DNA of 64,000 nucleotides, taken from positions 178,680 to 242,679 of the forward strand of contig JAKSZP010002693.1 in the NCBI GenBank assembly GCA_022478985.1, written 5' to 3'. Source of the stretch: Massospora cicadina (lineage: Eukaryota; Entomophthoromycota; Entomophthoromycetes; Entomophthorales; Entomophthoraceae). The notes below the pieces were generated by a model, which saw only the letters and a list, made by a program, of their open reading frames with translations, was not told where the DNA came from and did no database searches. Below, piece by piece: positions 46,794-57,079 of this stretch; the stretch's first letter is position 1; each line of letters starts with the position of its first letter. The position numbers were made by a program, and so were the translations under genes.

Positions 46794-47271
46794 TGTCAGG
46801 AAGTTGATATGACTGGATGATACCCTACCCATATTGGCAGATCACAAGGGAATTGAGATGAGTCTCGAGATTTACAAAAAGGGGATACACAAATTATAAT
46901 CAAGCAAAATGAGAACATTTGGATAATTGAGAGGAATTACGGCGATATTTGATATGAATGAGATCAAAATAAAAAAGTAAGAAGAATAGAAGATACCAAG
47001 CCAAGGATGCATCTGGCTGGGGAATTGAGGTATAAAGAGACTGATAGAAGATTAAAAGGGGATTGTCTTTTATGAGGAAGATTAAGCGCAGAATGGTCTG
47101 TGAGACATCTAAAAATAAAAGAAGAAATAAGAGGACTTAGCTCCATATATATTTTATTTAGTTTTTATAAAGAATCGATGATCCTCATATCATTCAATTG
47201 GGTTGCTCAGTGGCTATACCCTGTGAAGATCCAACTCAGTGACAGCAGACCCAGACGCCAAGAAATTAACA
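46794..47271 (+). repeat. P 5' LTR
   Basis: TGTCAGGAAGTTGATATGACTGG at the start (first 20 shared with the 3' LTR except one base) and GAAATTAACA at the end. It contains a TATATATTTTATTTA stretch near 47144-47160 that could hold the promoter. Confidence 0.93.
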
Positions 47272-47272
47272 G

Positions 47273-47290
47273 TGGTGCTCAATACAGGGT
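47273..47290 (+). other. P primer-binding site
   Basis: TGGTGCTCAATACAGGG one base after the 5' LTR. Matches the N1 site except in the middle, and resembles those of M and Q. Confidence 0.8.
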
Positions 47291-47519
47291 CCATTTAGCA
47301 ACTATAGCGGGGAAAATACAATGACAAATCCTCATTTGTTCTGACCTAACCTGATCTGGTTCTGAGCATGGCATGCTGAAGAAGCTTGGGGGACACCTAA
47401 CTCAATACCAACATTGTTCACCGTTACTGAACCAGGGGATGATTTAATTATGATTACTGTGCAATTTGAGAATTGCCTGGAGCTGACAACTAACTAACAT
47501 GGACGCTCCACGAATTTGA

Positions 47520-49740
47520 CACCACAACAACTAAGAATTATTATGGAATTGTTGTTGCATGGGTATCGCCTATACAAGGATGAGAGTGGGGAAAATGCCG
47601 TGAGTTTGTTTTATAACCAACGTGATCAAGAAAATTGATATGCGCTGTACATGTCTTATTTGGACGTCACTACTATGGGGTTAACTCGCCGCCTTGGTAC
47701 TCACATAATTGAGGAATACTTAGTTGCTTATGTGCAACCTTTGATTCGCCAGCTACTATGTGTCCTGGCTCACCATAACATTGAAATTAGAGGTGTTGCA
47801 GTTCGCTCAAGCACAACAGCACAATACTTACCTCCTTCTGGACCACCTTGATTGTTCATTCTTGGAAATACAAGAGGCGCTGGCACAGATGTATCATTGT
47901 GTTGAGGATGTTCTCCATCGATTGGACCTTCTAGTATTGTAGTTAAACTCAGAATTACCTTGAGTAATAAGAGAACTACTGGAACAGCATGGCCTATCCA
48001 TGGAGTGGATTCAGGACATGACAACCTTGGGGAATAATACCAAGCGCTGTATGACAGAGCTAGCAAAATGGACGGAAGCTCTTGAAGCTGTTAATGCTCA
48101 GCTCAAGGAAAGAATGACCCTGATGGAACTGCAATTGGCAGCCCAAGTCAGCTCTCTATTGACATAATTAGATCAACTCTGTACTGAATAGGATACCCAG
48201 CGAACGTCCAATAACGCGCTTATTATTAGGTCAATGTCTATTAAGTATCTCCAAATCATTCATCGAGTTGCACAACTAGAAGTCATTAGTCAGGTGGAAC
48301 ACCAACGAGCCTCCCCTCTCCCTATTGGTGAGACAAGTGAGTATGCGGACATGCAAGACCGCATTGATACCCTTTGATGGGCCAATGAGGAATTATTTGT
48401 GGGAATGATCTTTCCTTGTTAACCAAATAAACAACGCCAACCAGCAAGCGGAAAAAGCAAGACAACAAATTCACCTGTGGAATAGAATCGAGGAAGTTCT
48501 TTCACAATTACAACTATGGAACAAACACTGAATGAGGAAAAGGAATTCCACCAAGGATTGCAACTGCGATATAACACGCTGCAACAAGAATGGCATGATG
48601 GACAGTGTAGATGTGCTTCAGTCAGAACGTAACAGCTGATTAGTGAACAGTTCATGGGGCATACTGGAGATGGGGGAAATAGGGAAGTTAGTGGTGACTC
48701 GGGGAAGAATGTTATGGATCAGCAAACAAATATCCATTAGGTGGTACGACGGACCCCCCACATGACAAAACTTCCTCTGATTCTTCTTTGACAAGTTCAA
48801 GCACATCTGGACAGCGGCATGATAACACACCAAATAATGGTTCCCATAGTCGCTCTGAAACCAGTTTGCCTGCCCCTTACAGCAGAACCTGAGAGCCAAG
48901 TGAATTCATCCATATTGGAAAGTTACCTCCTTTGAGTTGTAATGAAAACCTACACAGGTATTTTAAACGCTTTTGAATTCGCTGTGGAAGGGGCTACTGA
49001 TCAATGGAAAGTGAAGTTGTTACTATTCACTTTAGATGTGGAAAGCGCTGACCAAGTGACCTGGTATCTTCCAAATAGCTCAGTGTCTTATGCACAAGTA
49101 AAAGCAATAGTTATCTGGCTGTTCGGAGGAGCTAATAAGATGTCTCAACGGAAAGCCAAATTTATGACTATACAGTTTAACCAAAATGAGACCTTGTCAG
49201 AGTTTGCCGAGCAGTTTCGATGGAAGCTCACGTTTTACTTGGGGCTAATATTTTAACCACTGAGGATGTAGGTATAGTGATGTCAGAAGCGGTCAAACCA
49301 TAATGGGAACTATATAACACTATGCCTCATGTGTTGGATGGGGATACCGCCTCATTCAAAGTTGTGAACGCCTTACATCAACTCTCTGCCATGAACAGCG
49401 CCCCCAATGTAGCCCAAAAACCCTCCGTTGCCCCCGCTCCATCCTTTTCTAAATATTGGACATATTGACTGGGTTATCAGCCGCTGGAACGTAATTGTCA
49501 CTCATATGAGTCAGTAGACCCTTTCTGTCCCATGTATGCTTCACCAGTTCAACCGCACCCATGGAACCTTACCGGCAATTCTTGACCTGGTCCTTCCAGC
49601 CTGAATTATATATGTTCACCTTTTATGAACACTTGCTTCCAGTACGGACAAAGAGGGCATTATGCAGACAATTGCCCTAGCAAACCACAAGTGTATGCAA
49701 TATTAACTATGAAAACTGAGCAGGGAAAAGCTTGAGCATA
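47520..49740 (+). pseudogene. P gag
   Basis: Structural protein of the virus-like particle. From about 47514 the frame reads NLTPQQLRIIMELLLHGYRL and continues past one stop to MSYLDVTTMGLTRRLG (to 47851). A long Gln/Glu-rich, coiled-coil-like region follows (48000-48700) and a capsid-like part at 48942-49256 (GATDQWKVKLLLFTLDVESA, FMTIQFNQNETLSEFAEQF). The nucleocapsid knuckle near 49633-49674 reads CFQYGQRGHYADNC, with the second Cys changed to Tyr. Frame broken repeatedly. Confidence 0.78.
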
Positions 49741-50149
49741 AAGACAGGACACTCTACCTCCGCTAATCTCAATTCACTTGTCCCTAATACCTGCCAAACA
49801 ACTTTACAAGTAGAAATCAAACCTCAATTGGATGATTCGTTATACTAGCAGCTTTCGCTAAAACCCTGCTTCTGCTTCTGAGAGTAAAAGTTCACCCAAT
49901 TGGGCTGAGCTCCGCCTAGATGTGCAGAAACCATATGCGTGGCAGATACTGGATCAGACTGGCACCAGCAATGTGGATTCTTCGCTGAACGTCACTACTT
50001 TAATAGGGTTAACGTAGCTATTCTGGTGGAAAAATCGCTAGTGAGTATCCTCAGGTCAACAAGGGTATTTCTTCCTTTTTAAGTAACACAGGGCCCTTGA
50101 ACGTACAAGTAATAAACACTGATAATTCTTCTTACTTGGAATGAACTTA

Positions 50150-50465
50150 TTGTGACATATTCGTTCAAAACACAAAATTCCGCATGATCATAGACATGGG
50201 AGCGCCTGTGAACATAGTCTTCACCTGGTTAGTGGCTAAACTTATGTTGAAACTGGATGTGGACCATCGAGTAGTCTAAAGGATGGCAGGAACGCATACC
50301 ACTTTGTCAGAAGGAGCATATAGCATGTTACCCCTATGATTTGGGTCAGTCCAGGTGTCTGCTCCGGTGGTGGTCTTGCCATATAACCACTACAATAGAT
50401 TAATTGGCGCAGCTTTTATGAGGAAATTTGGCGTTATGATAGATATGGCAGAAGAAACCCTTACT
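50150..50465 (+). pseudogene. P retropepsin
   Basis: Aspartic protease that cleaves the polyprotein. Near 50180-50240 it reads FRMIIDMGAPVNIVFTWLVA, with D-M-G in place of D-[ST]-G. The C-terminal half (50355-50465) gives VVVLPYNHYNRLIGAAFMRK and FGVMIDMAEE, the conserved G-(A/T)-x-F-(M/L)-x-x-(F/Y)-G end of retropepsins. Confidence 0.82.
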
Positions 50466-50589
50466 ATGTTCAGCCAACAGATTCCAGTAGATTTTTCCTC
50501 TGGTGGAATCCCAACGGATCCAGTCCACTCCAGTCAGGTCAATCTAGTATACAGTGATGAAGTGATCCCTGCTTGCTATCAGCGACTGA

Positions 50590-50965
50590 GTCAGCGGACC
50601 AAGATCCTCCCCAACAAGATATATGAGTATAAAGAAATTCAGCTTCAAGCAACGCGCCCTTTAAACTTACCATCTGGACACCAGGGCGTAATAGGGACTG
50701 GGCTCGAAATTGAAGTCCCTAAGGGACTGTATGAAGAAATCCTGGCACTTCATCAGCACTCGTGGCTCAAACCACACATGGCTCCAGGGCTATTGTTTCC
50801 TGGGAATGGGGAAGTGAAGGTGCTGCTCACAAACCTACAGAAGGAGACAATAACAATTAGGCATCACCAACTGGTGGCTTACCTGCAACTCGTCCCTATT
50901 GGGGAAGTTTGACGTATTCATGACTTTGGCTCATGGGAAGATCTTGGACTACCAGCTCGCACCTC
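50590..50965 (+). pseudogene. P dUTPase-like module between protease and RT
   Basis: Best preserved of the five modules, in one frame with the protease (50355-50912 open). Order: NKIYEYKEIQLQATRPLNLP, GVIGTGLEIEVPKGLYEEI, HMAPGLLFPGNGEVKVLLTN, IRHHQLVAYLQLVPIGEV, then after a stop IHDFGSWEDLG. In trimeric dUTPases the matching strands read ..DTGI.(V/L).IP.G.Y..I, G.ID..Y.GE(V/I)KV...N, GDRIAQL, and GFGSTG. Here the motif 3 Asp and Tyr are missing and motif 2 ARSGLA is not recognisable, so hydrolysis of dUTP is unlikely; a structural or RNA-binding use is possible. dUTPase is known in betaretroviruses (upstream of protease) and lentiviruses (after RNase H); this order differs. Confidence 0.68.
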
Positions 50966-51119
50966 ATTTGGCATACTGACTGTAGTTCCGCAGTAATTGC
51001 TCGTGGGATTATTGGCGGATCAGCAAGATAAGGCTATGCATTATTTGAAAAGTATTGAGATATTTTTGCAAATAACAATCATGACTTGGGGTGCGCTCAA
51101 GGAGTGGTACATTGGATTG

Positions 51120-52420
51120 ATATGAGGGGATTACCCTCCCATTTGTTTGTGTCCTATTAGACGTTCTAGAGCAGCGGAAGAGGTTGTCTCTGACAAAGTG
51201 GATAAGCTTATCAAGCAAGGGATGCTAGAGCCATCAAACAGTCCCTGGGAATCACCTGTACTCATTGTAAAGAAGAATGATGGCTTAATCGGGTGGTTAT
51301 TGACTATCATAAACTTAATATCATCATGAAGGAGGATTCTTACCTTCTTCCACGGATTGACGATGCATTAGACCAATAGGGTGGGACAAACTATCTTTCC
51401 GCCATGGATCTGATCTCGGGGTACTGGAAGAATAAATTTCCACCAACATAATGGGAGAAATGTGTGATCATCACCTCAAGAGGGTTGTTTCAGCCAACGC
51501 GCATGCCGCAAGGATTGTGTAACGCTCCTACTACATTCCAGCGTGCCATGGATACAATTTTAGGTGATCTAAAGCTGTCCTGCATCTTAGTTTACCTTGA
51601 CGACATCAATGTTTTTTTGTGAACGTTCACAGAGCATCTGGCCCACTTGGAACAAGTGTCTCAGCGCCTCGCTGCTGCTGATATCAAAATTAAGCCTCGG
51701 AAGTGCCATTTAATTAAAGAGCAATTGGAATACCTCAGTTTTGTTGTGGATTCAAATGGGCTTAAACCGCAGCTGGCTAAAGTGGTAGTGATAGACAAGA
51801 TGACTCAGCCAGAAAATAAGCGGGACATTCAGGTGTTCTAGGAATGATTGGGTATTATTGACGGTTCATTCCCAATTTTAGTTGTATTAGGGCACTGCTT
51901 TTCGAGCTGTTAAAGAAAAACGCTCCTTTTGATTGGATGGAATGATGCCAGAATGCTTTTGATGTATTGCATACCGCGTTAGCAAGTGCACTCATAATGC
52001 AATACCCCAACTTTGATAAGCTGTTCATAGTACAAACGGACGCATCCTTAGCTGCTATTGGGGCAGTATTATCCCATAAGGATGATGACAGTGTGGAACA
52101 TCCTGTTGCTTTCTGTAGTTGGAGCTTAAACTGTCATGAATGAAACTACATTGTAACTAAGCAGGAGCATTTAGCTGTGATCTACACTTATAAACAATTT
52201 TGGGTATATTTGCATGGGGTAAGATTTCAAGTAGTGATGGATCATGCTTCCTTGCGCTGGCTATTGAATCTGCATGGACCAGAAGGATGGCTCGCATGTT
52301 GGGCTCTAAAGTTGCAAGCCTAAGATTTCGAGATCTTACATCAACCTGGGGCAAAACATCAAAACGCGGATTGTCTGTCTTGATTGCCCACAGTTGCTAT
52401 CACAGCGGATCTAGCTGATA
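51120..52420 (+). pseudogene. P reverse transcriptase and RNase H
   Basis: RT: RSRAAEEVVSDKVDKLIKQG, MLEPSNSPWESPVLIVKKND, then MDLISGYW, ITSRGLFQPTRMPQGLCNAP, SCILVYLDDINVF (catalytic YLDD intact near 51580-51620), KPRKCHLIKEQLEYL. RNase H: APLFELL-type connection, then LFIVQTDASLAAIGAVLS (about 52020-52075), HPVAFCS and a decayed tail. Frameshifts at about 51300, 51620, 51840 and 52150. Confidence 0.88.
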
Positions 52421-52479
52421 TAATGTATGAAAAAATGATGGTGAACAAATACCAGGATGAGCCGCTGTAAGTGATTAAG

Positions 52480-53618
52480 GTGTTAGATGGACTCAGGGAG
52501 GGTACCTTCATGTGAGGGGGAGAATGATAAAAGTGGATTGGAGACTTGACGCTGAATTTTCCTAAGCCTTCAAATAAACCCTCAATAATTATGGATGCTC
52601 ATCGGGCTGTAGACCATGGTGGTTTGCGGAAGATGCTGGAGTTTTTGTGACCCTGATACTTCTGGGAAAGCATGCATTATGATTTACTGGAAACAATTAG
52701 CTGTTGCCATCAATGTCAAGTTGAAAAACCTTTCCATAAGAAAACCACCTATCAATTAGTGAAGCCCCAGTTTGCATGGCACACAGTTTCCATTGATTTA
52801 GTGGGACCTCTGCCGACTTTTGCCAAAAAATCCAAGTATATAATTGTCGCCATCAATCATTTGACCCAATGGGTGGAGGCCAGGGCTATTAGCGACTTGA
52901 GCGCGGTCACCACTGCCAAGTTTATTATGGAATATGCTATACAGCGGCATGGCTGCCCGCAGCTCATCCTGACAGACAATGGAACCAACTTTACTTCACA
53001 TATCCTTCCGATGTTAAATGAATTGATGGCAATTCGCGGGGTTTTGACCACTCTCTATCATCCAGAATCAAATGGGATGGTGGAGCGAGTTAACGGAACC
53101 TAGTAAACATACTCCACAAATTGATAATGGACCAGCCCTCAGAATGGAGTGCTCTTCTACCTACTTCTGTGTTCACTTATAATATTAGCTATCATTCTGC
53201 CACTGGTAAGAGTCCCTTTCAACTGCTGTATGGACGACATCCAGCTCTGCCTGCCTTTCTATATTCGTGTGTAGAGGACACTGGTGGTGTGAATCCTCAG
53301 CGATATATGGGGCAACTCACGGATACATTGATCAAGTTGCAAACTGAAGCCTACTCCACAAGTTTGGCTAAGAAAATTCGTGACCAGGTGGCTGACCAGA
53401 AGCGCTGGAGCAGACTTCCGTTGTTTGCTGAAGGGATTATGTGTTAATCCACGACCAGCATGGATTCAGACAAAAGAATAAGCTCTCCAAAATTTGGGTC
53501 AGCCCATCTGAGATTATCGAGAAGACTGGTATGGATGTCTACACAATCAAGGGAAACTGCTGGGGGTCGGATTATCAACCAATTCCATGCTAAGTTCCTT
53601 AGAGCGTACAAACAGTAA
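52480..53618 (+). pseudogene. P integrase
   Basis: A zinc-binding N-terminus ends [10 protein letters not shown] near 52700. The core 52672-53103 is open for 143 codons: [15 protein letters not shown] (Asp 1), [36 protein letters not shown] (Asp 2), [16 protein letters not shown] (Glu). So D,D-35-E residues are all present. The C-terminal part (53121-53447 and on) includes FTYNISYHSATGKSPFQLLY, GRHPALPAFL and, after frameshifts, FHAKFLRAYKQ with TAA at 53616-53618. No chromodomain seen. Confidence 0.88.
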
Positions 53619-53647
53619 GAGCCTATTTCTTAGTCAAGGGGGGGTAA

Positions 53648-54126
53648 TGTCGGGAAGTTGATATGACTGGATGATATGCTACCCATATTAGCGGATCACA
53701 AGGGAATTGAGATGAGTCTTGAGATTTATGAAAAGGGGATACACAAATTATAATTGAAAAAATAAGAACATTCGGCGAATTGAGAGGAATCATGATGAGA
53801 TTTGATATTAATGAGAGAAACTCAAAAAAGGAAGAAGAATAGAAGATACCAAGCCAAGAATGCATCTGGCTGGGGAATCGAGGTATAAAGAGACTGATAG
53901 AAGATTAAAAGGAGATTGTCTTTTATGAGGAGGATTAAGCGCATAATGGTCTGTGAGACATCTAAAAGTAAAGGAAGAAAATAAGGGGTAATAGCTCCAT
54001 ATATATTTTATTTAGGTTTATAATAAGAATTTACGTTCCACATATCATTCAATTGGGTTGCTCAGTGGCTATACCCTGTGCAAATCCAACTCAGCAACAG
54101 CGGACCCAGACGCTGAGAAATTAACA
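53648..54126 (+). repeat. P 3' LTR
   Basis: TGTCGGGAAGTTGATATGAC ... GAAATTAACA. Preceded by the purine tract 53636-53647 and followed by the TSD GACTG. Confidence 0.93.
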
Positions 54127-55887
54127 GACTGGCTCGCCCAGTCATAACAAATCCCTGGGATGATTTATTCCTCCCAAGGATCTCAACGCCCACCTCATAT
54201 ACTCAAGCAGTGCCTTGCTGCCCCCTGGTGCTCCCCTGGAGCAACATGCATTTCAGCCTTAGGGTCAATTATGGGGAAATTTTCCCTTACCACGACTAAG
54301 CCATTATCAAAAGAGCTCAGGAGGTGATGACTCCCGCCAAATTTATTGATTTCCGCCCCTATAAGGGGTACTTTGATCTTAGATTCACCTGTGAAGCAGA
54401 CGCCACCACTGCGGCAACTGTGCCCCTTGTTTTCCAGGGTACCCCTCTCCCCACAATTTGGAACCAGCTCCCAGAGGATACTAATTTGGTGTTTCAGTTT
54501 GCTGGTTTTCTACCCACCTCACCCCTGCTGTGCTCCACCATAAGCTGATGGACAGTTTGGCAGCCTATGTCTCCAACCACATCTTACAATTTGTGGTCCC
54601 AAATGGGGACACACGCCTTGCTGGGCCTCAGGCGTATGCTACAATCAGCCTTAAATTTAGTAAAAATTGCATTGTCAATCCCCCCTTGCGCCATCACTCC
54701 CTCTGCACCTGACCATCCGTTCTGGGCCCGCATCAAGGGTGGGTGCAAGATCTGTCTCCTGTTTTGAGTTGATCACTTGAAATGTAAGTTCCCTTTCTTA
54801 GCTGCTTCTAATGGCTCTGATTTTTTGTCCACTGGCTTCTAATCCGCCGCCTACCCCACACCAGTTTTGGTACGGGGTATGATCCTGCCTTCCCCTCCAT
54901 CAAAAGCCTGTAGCTGCAGCTGCGCCACAGCCACCAATCAGCCTCCTCTTCGCCCTAATGCCACAAACAATCCCTCCAATCAAGAACTGGTTTGGACCCC
55001 TGTTTGCTCCCATGCCTCCTCCAATGAACTAACCAAACCTCAGGCATATGCTGATTACCCAATTCATTTCAACCAAGATCCTTGGGATCTCTTGACTGAA
55101 ATTGATGATTCTGGGAATATAATTGAAATCCTCACTATCAACATGAGCGTTTTTTATAGGCTGACCTTGACGCTAAGTTACCCCTCATTTATTTACCCCC
55201 AGCAAAACGCTGAAACGTTCTGCAGTGACCACCAGCTGGCTGTTAAAGCAACGGCTAAGCCAGAATGTTGTCCTCGCCGCAAAGCTGCTGCCAAATCAGT
55301 GGCGATGCTCACATGAGGAATCCCTCCCCCCATTATCCCCTCCACCGCCAACAAGCTTCAAAAGAATATGTTGATCAAATCTCACAAAGCCGCCAATGAC
55401 GCCATCCAGCACTTGGCAGTGATAGCGCAGAATCCCAAAGCTAAGATTACCCACACCAATATCGCCATATTTTTAAAGCTCCCTGATGCACGTATAAAAA
55501 TGCTGAAACACCTTTGAATAATTATATTATCTCTCTTATAGTTAACTGCTTTCTTCCTGCCACCCCAATCATTAGAAATTCCTCTCCACATCCCGCTGAT
55601 GCCCTGACGCCCCTGCTGTTAGCCATAACCCATGCTCTGCTTTGGGGTGAAGATGATGCTGAGGATGAGCCCCCTGATCCCCCCTCTTCTTCCGCCATGA
55701 TGGTATAAGCGGTTTTCTGCTGTCCCACTTTGTTGTTTGTGTTAACATTTTGTGTGTTGTCCGCTCATTTTGTGCAGTTTGTTCGTTTTATTCAGTGAAG
55801 ATTTATTTTGTTTGCTCTTTGAGATTTGGTGATGTCTTTCCCTGGTTGGCTTACCTCGGTTAAATAAAATAAAATAAAATATGGTCA

Positions 55888-56340
55888 ACTTATTACCTCT
55901 GAAGTTTCATTTAACTCCATATTTTCTTAGAGACTTAGTCCCAATTAGAATATCATAGTTTTGGTTGGCCAAAACTATTGCTGGGGTAGATATCACTAAA
56001 GATCTATATCTGAGTGTTAAAGCTTTGTACACTCCATTGTAGATGGTTGTATTCAGCCCAGCGGTTCCATTTTTTTCTTATGTTCCAAATTCGGAAGGAT
56101 TCTTATTTTCTTCACCAGCCTGGTCATGACAATATTAATTGGTGCTCCGCTGACAATAATTAACTGCACCCATACTCGAATGACAAGTATCTCAATATAG
56201 GTGCACTCAGAGTATTGCAAAATGGTACCTACTGAGAGTATAACGGTGTTATTTACTTTTTTGAGTAAGTGTATTATCTGCGCTGATAGATCAGGAAAGG
56301 ATTCCTTAATCGCGATTAGGGGGGTTGACAGATTCACCCA
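55888..56340 (-). pseudogene. Gypsy M retropepsin
   Basis: Open piece 56337-56053 contains RVWVQLIIVSGAPINIVMTR, so the catalytic Asp is Val (V-S-G). It continues in 56050-55890: VISTPAIVLANQNYDILIG, TKSLRKYGVK, stop, NFRGNKLTIL, the retropepsin end, cut by element D at the TSD TGACCATATT and resumed at 46603. Confidence 0.75.
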
Positions 56341-56599
56341 TCTAATTTGACCTTAGCCATATCATCCAGATTTTAAGAGGATCAAACCTTGTACACTAGT
56401 TCGCGCATATGGGCGAGAGAGCTCCTTGTTTATTTTGGGGTTGATCCCCTTCTCTCCAGCTCTGGTTACTGCATTGACATTTAAGTTGCCCACTTGTTAA
56501 AGGTGGTCCTGTGCGTCATTATTGACAAACAGATCACAATTGTCAATGTCCTCATTTAGGATATCAGGTGGAACAGTTTTAACCGCAGCTCTAAATTGT

Positions 56600-57064
56600 T
56601 CCTCATCTAGGCCATAGCCCTTTTATTGACTCCTGTATTGGTTTGGCCTCCTTTGCCTGGACCACATTGATTTGCTCCTTAGGCTTCTTGCTAAAGCATT
56701 GAGCAGCAAAGTGGCCCCTCCCTCCACACTGATGACAGCGTTTGTTAATATTGTCTGTCCATTTTAAACTCCTGGGCTTGTTTCCAGGCACTGTTTGATG
56801 GTTTAATTCCTTAGTATTTTCAGTCGCCTTGGTAGGATTCAAATTTCGAACTGGACTTAGCTTGAAGCTTTGATTAGGGCCTCAAATGTGGCTCCTAGCA
56901 TCTTCAAGTAATCCACCATTTGCGAGATGGTGATTTTGGTTGCTAAGCAGAAGACATAATTTAATTTTAAATTGTGATACAGCTGAAAGGCCGTTTGTAA
57001 TGTGATCCGCATGTCAAAATCATCCAATACTTTAGCTCTGACCAGAATCTATGATTCTTGATAG
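56600..57064 (-). pseudogene. Gypsy M gag nucleocapsid region
   Basis: Open piece 56842-56603 contains an intact knuckle CHQCGGRGHFAAQC (C-X2-C-X4-H-X4-C) near 56735-56690, followed by KKPKEQINVVQAKEAKPIQE. The upstream gag is cut by element E and resumes at 58982. Confidence 0.8.
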
Positions 57065-57079
57065 AATTAGTTGGAGAAA
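57065..57079. repeat. TSD of element E, left copy (15 bp)
   Basis: AATTAGTTGGAGAAA here, AATTGGTTGGAGAAA at 58967-58981 (one mismatch); brackets element E. Confidence 0.87.

Larger units (their letters stand above)
46794..54126 (+). mobile_element. Gypsy P: complete plus-strand Ty3/gypsy element, youngest layer
   Basis: A 7.3 kb element with LTRs of 478 and 479 bp (46794-47271, 53648-54126), perfect TSD GACTG (46789-46793, 54127-54131), PBS, and purine tract AAGGGGGGGTAA (53636-53647). Domain order: gag with CCHC, protease, dUTPase-like module, RT, RNase H, integrase. The LTRs are visibly more alike than those of N1 or Q and it lies in the innermost position. Stops and frameshifts are still frequent, so it is not autonomous as it stands. 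Confidence 0.95.
46699..55708 (+). pseudogene. Element D ORF1-like protein (interrupted by P)
   Basis: ATG 46699 gives MSTDSLPAAPVWDSS; P interrupts after about 32 codons. After P: PPKFIDFRP..KGYFDLRFTC-type block (54324-54548) with VPLVFQGTPLPT and VFQFAGF; LMDSLAAYVSNHILQFVVPN (54545-54605). The knuckle near 54742-54785 is damaged. The second block 54867-55316 is open for 149 codons: HFNQDPWDLLTEIDDSGNII, NAETFCSDHQLAVKATAKPE, CCPRRKAAAKSVAMLT. The C-terminus is DDAEDEPPDPPSSSAMMV, stop 55706-55708. The most complete source for the second domain. Confidence 0.78.
46604..55877 (+). mobile_element. Element D: ORF1-only LINE-like retroposon split by gypsy P
   Basis: Plus-strand member of the A-E family made of 46604-46793 and 54132-55877 (about 1.94 kb net). 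The join GCGCTTGGACTG + GCTCGCCCAGTCATAAC matches element C (GCGCTAGGACTGTTTCACCCAATCATTCC) without gap. The 5' hairpin region TTTCTACTTGGCGTAACTTT is at 46618-46635. The 3' end is CCCTGGTTGGCTTACCTCGG followed by TTAAATAAAATAAAATAAAAT, a tandem TAAAA tail. Inserted in gypsy M between protease and dUTPase-like module. Confidence 0.88.
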
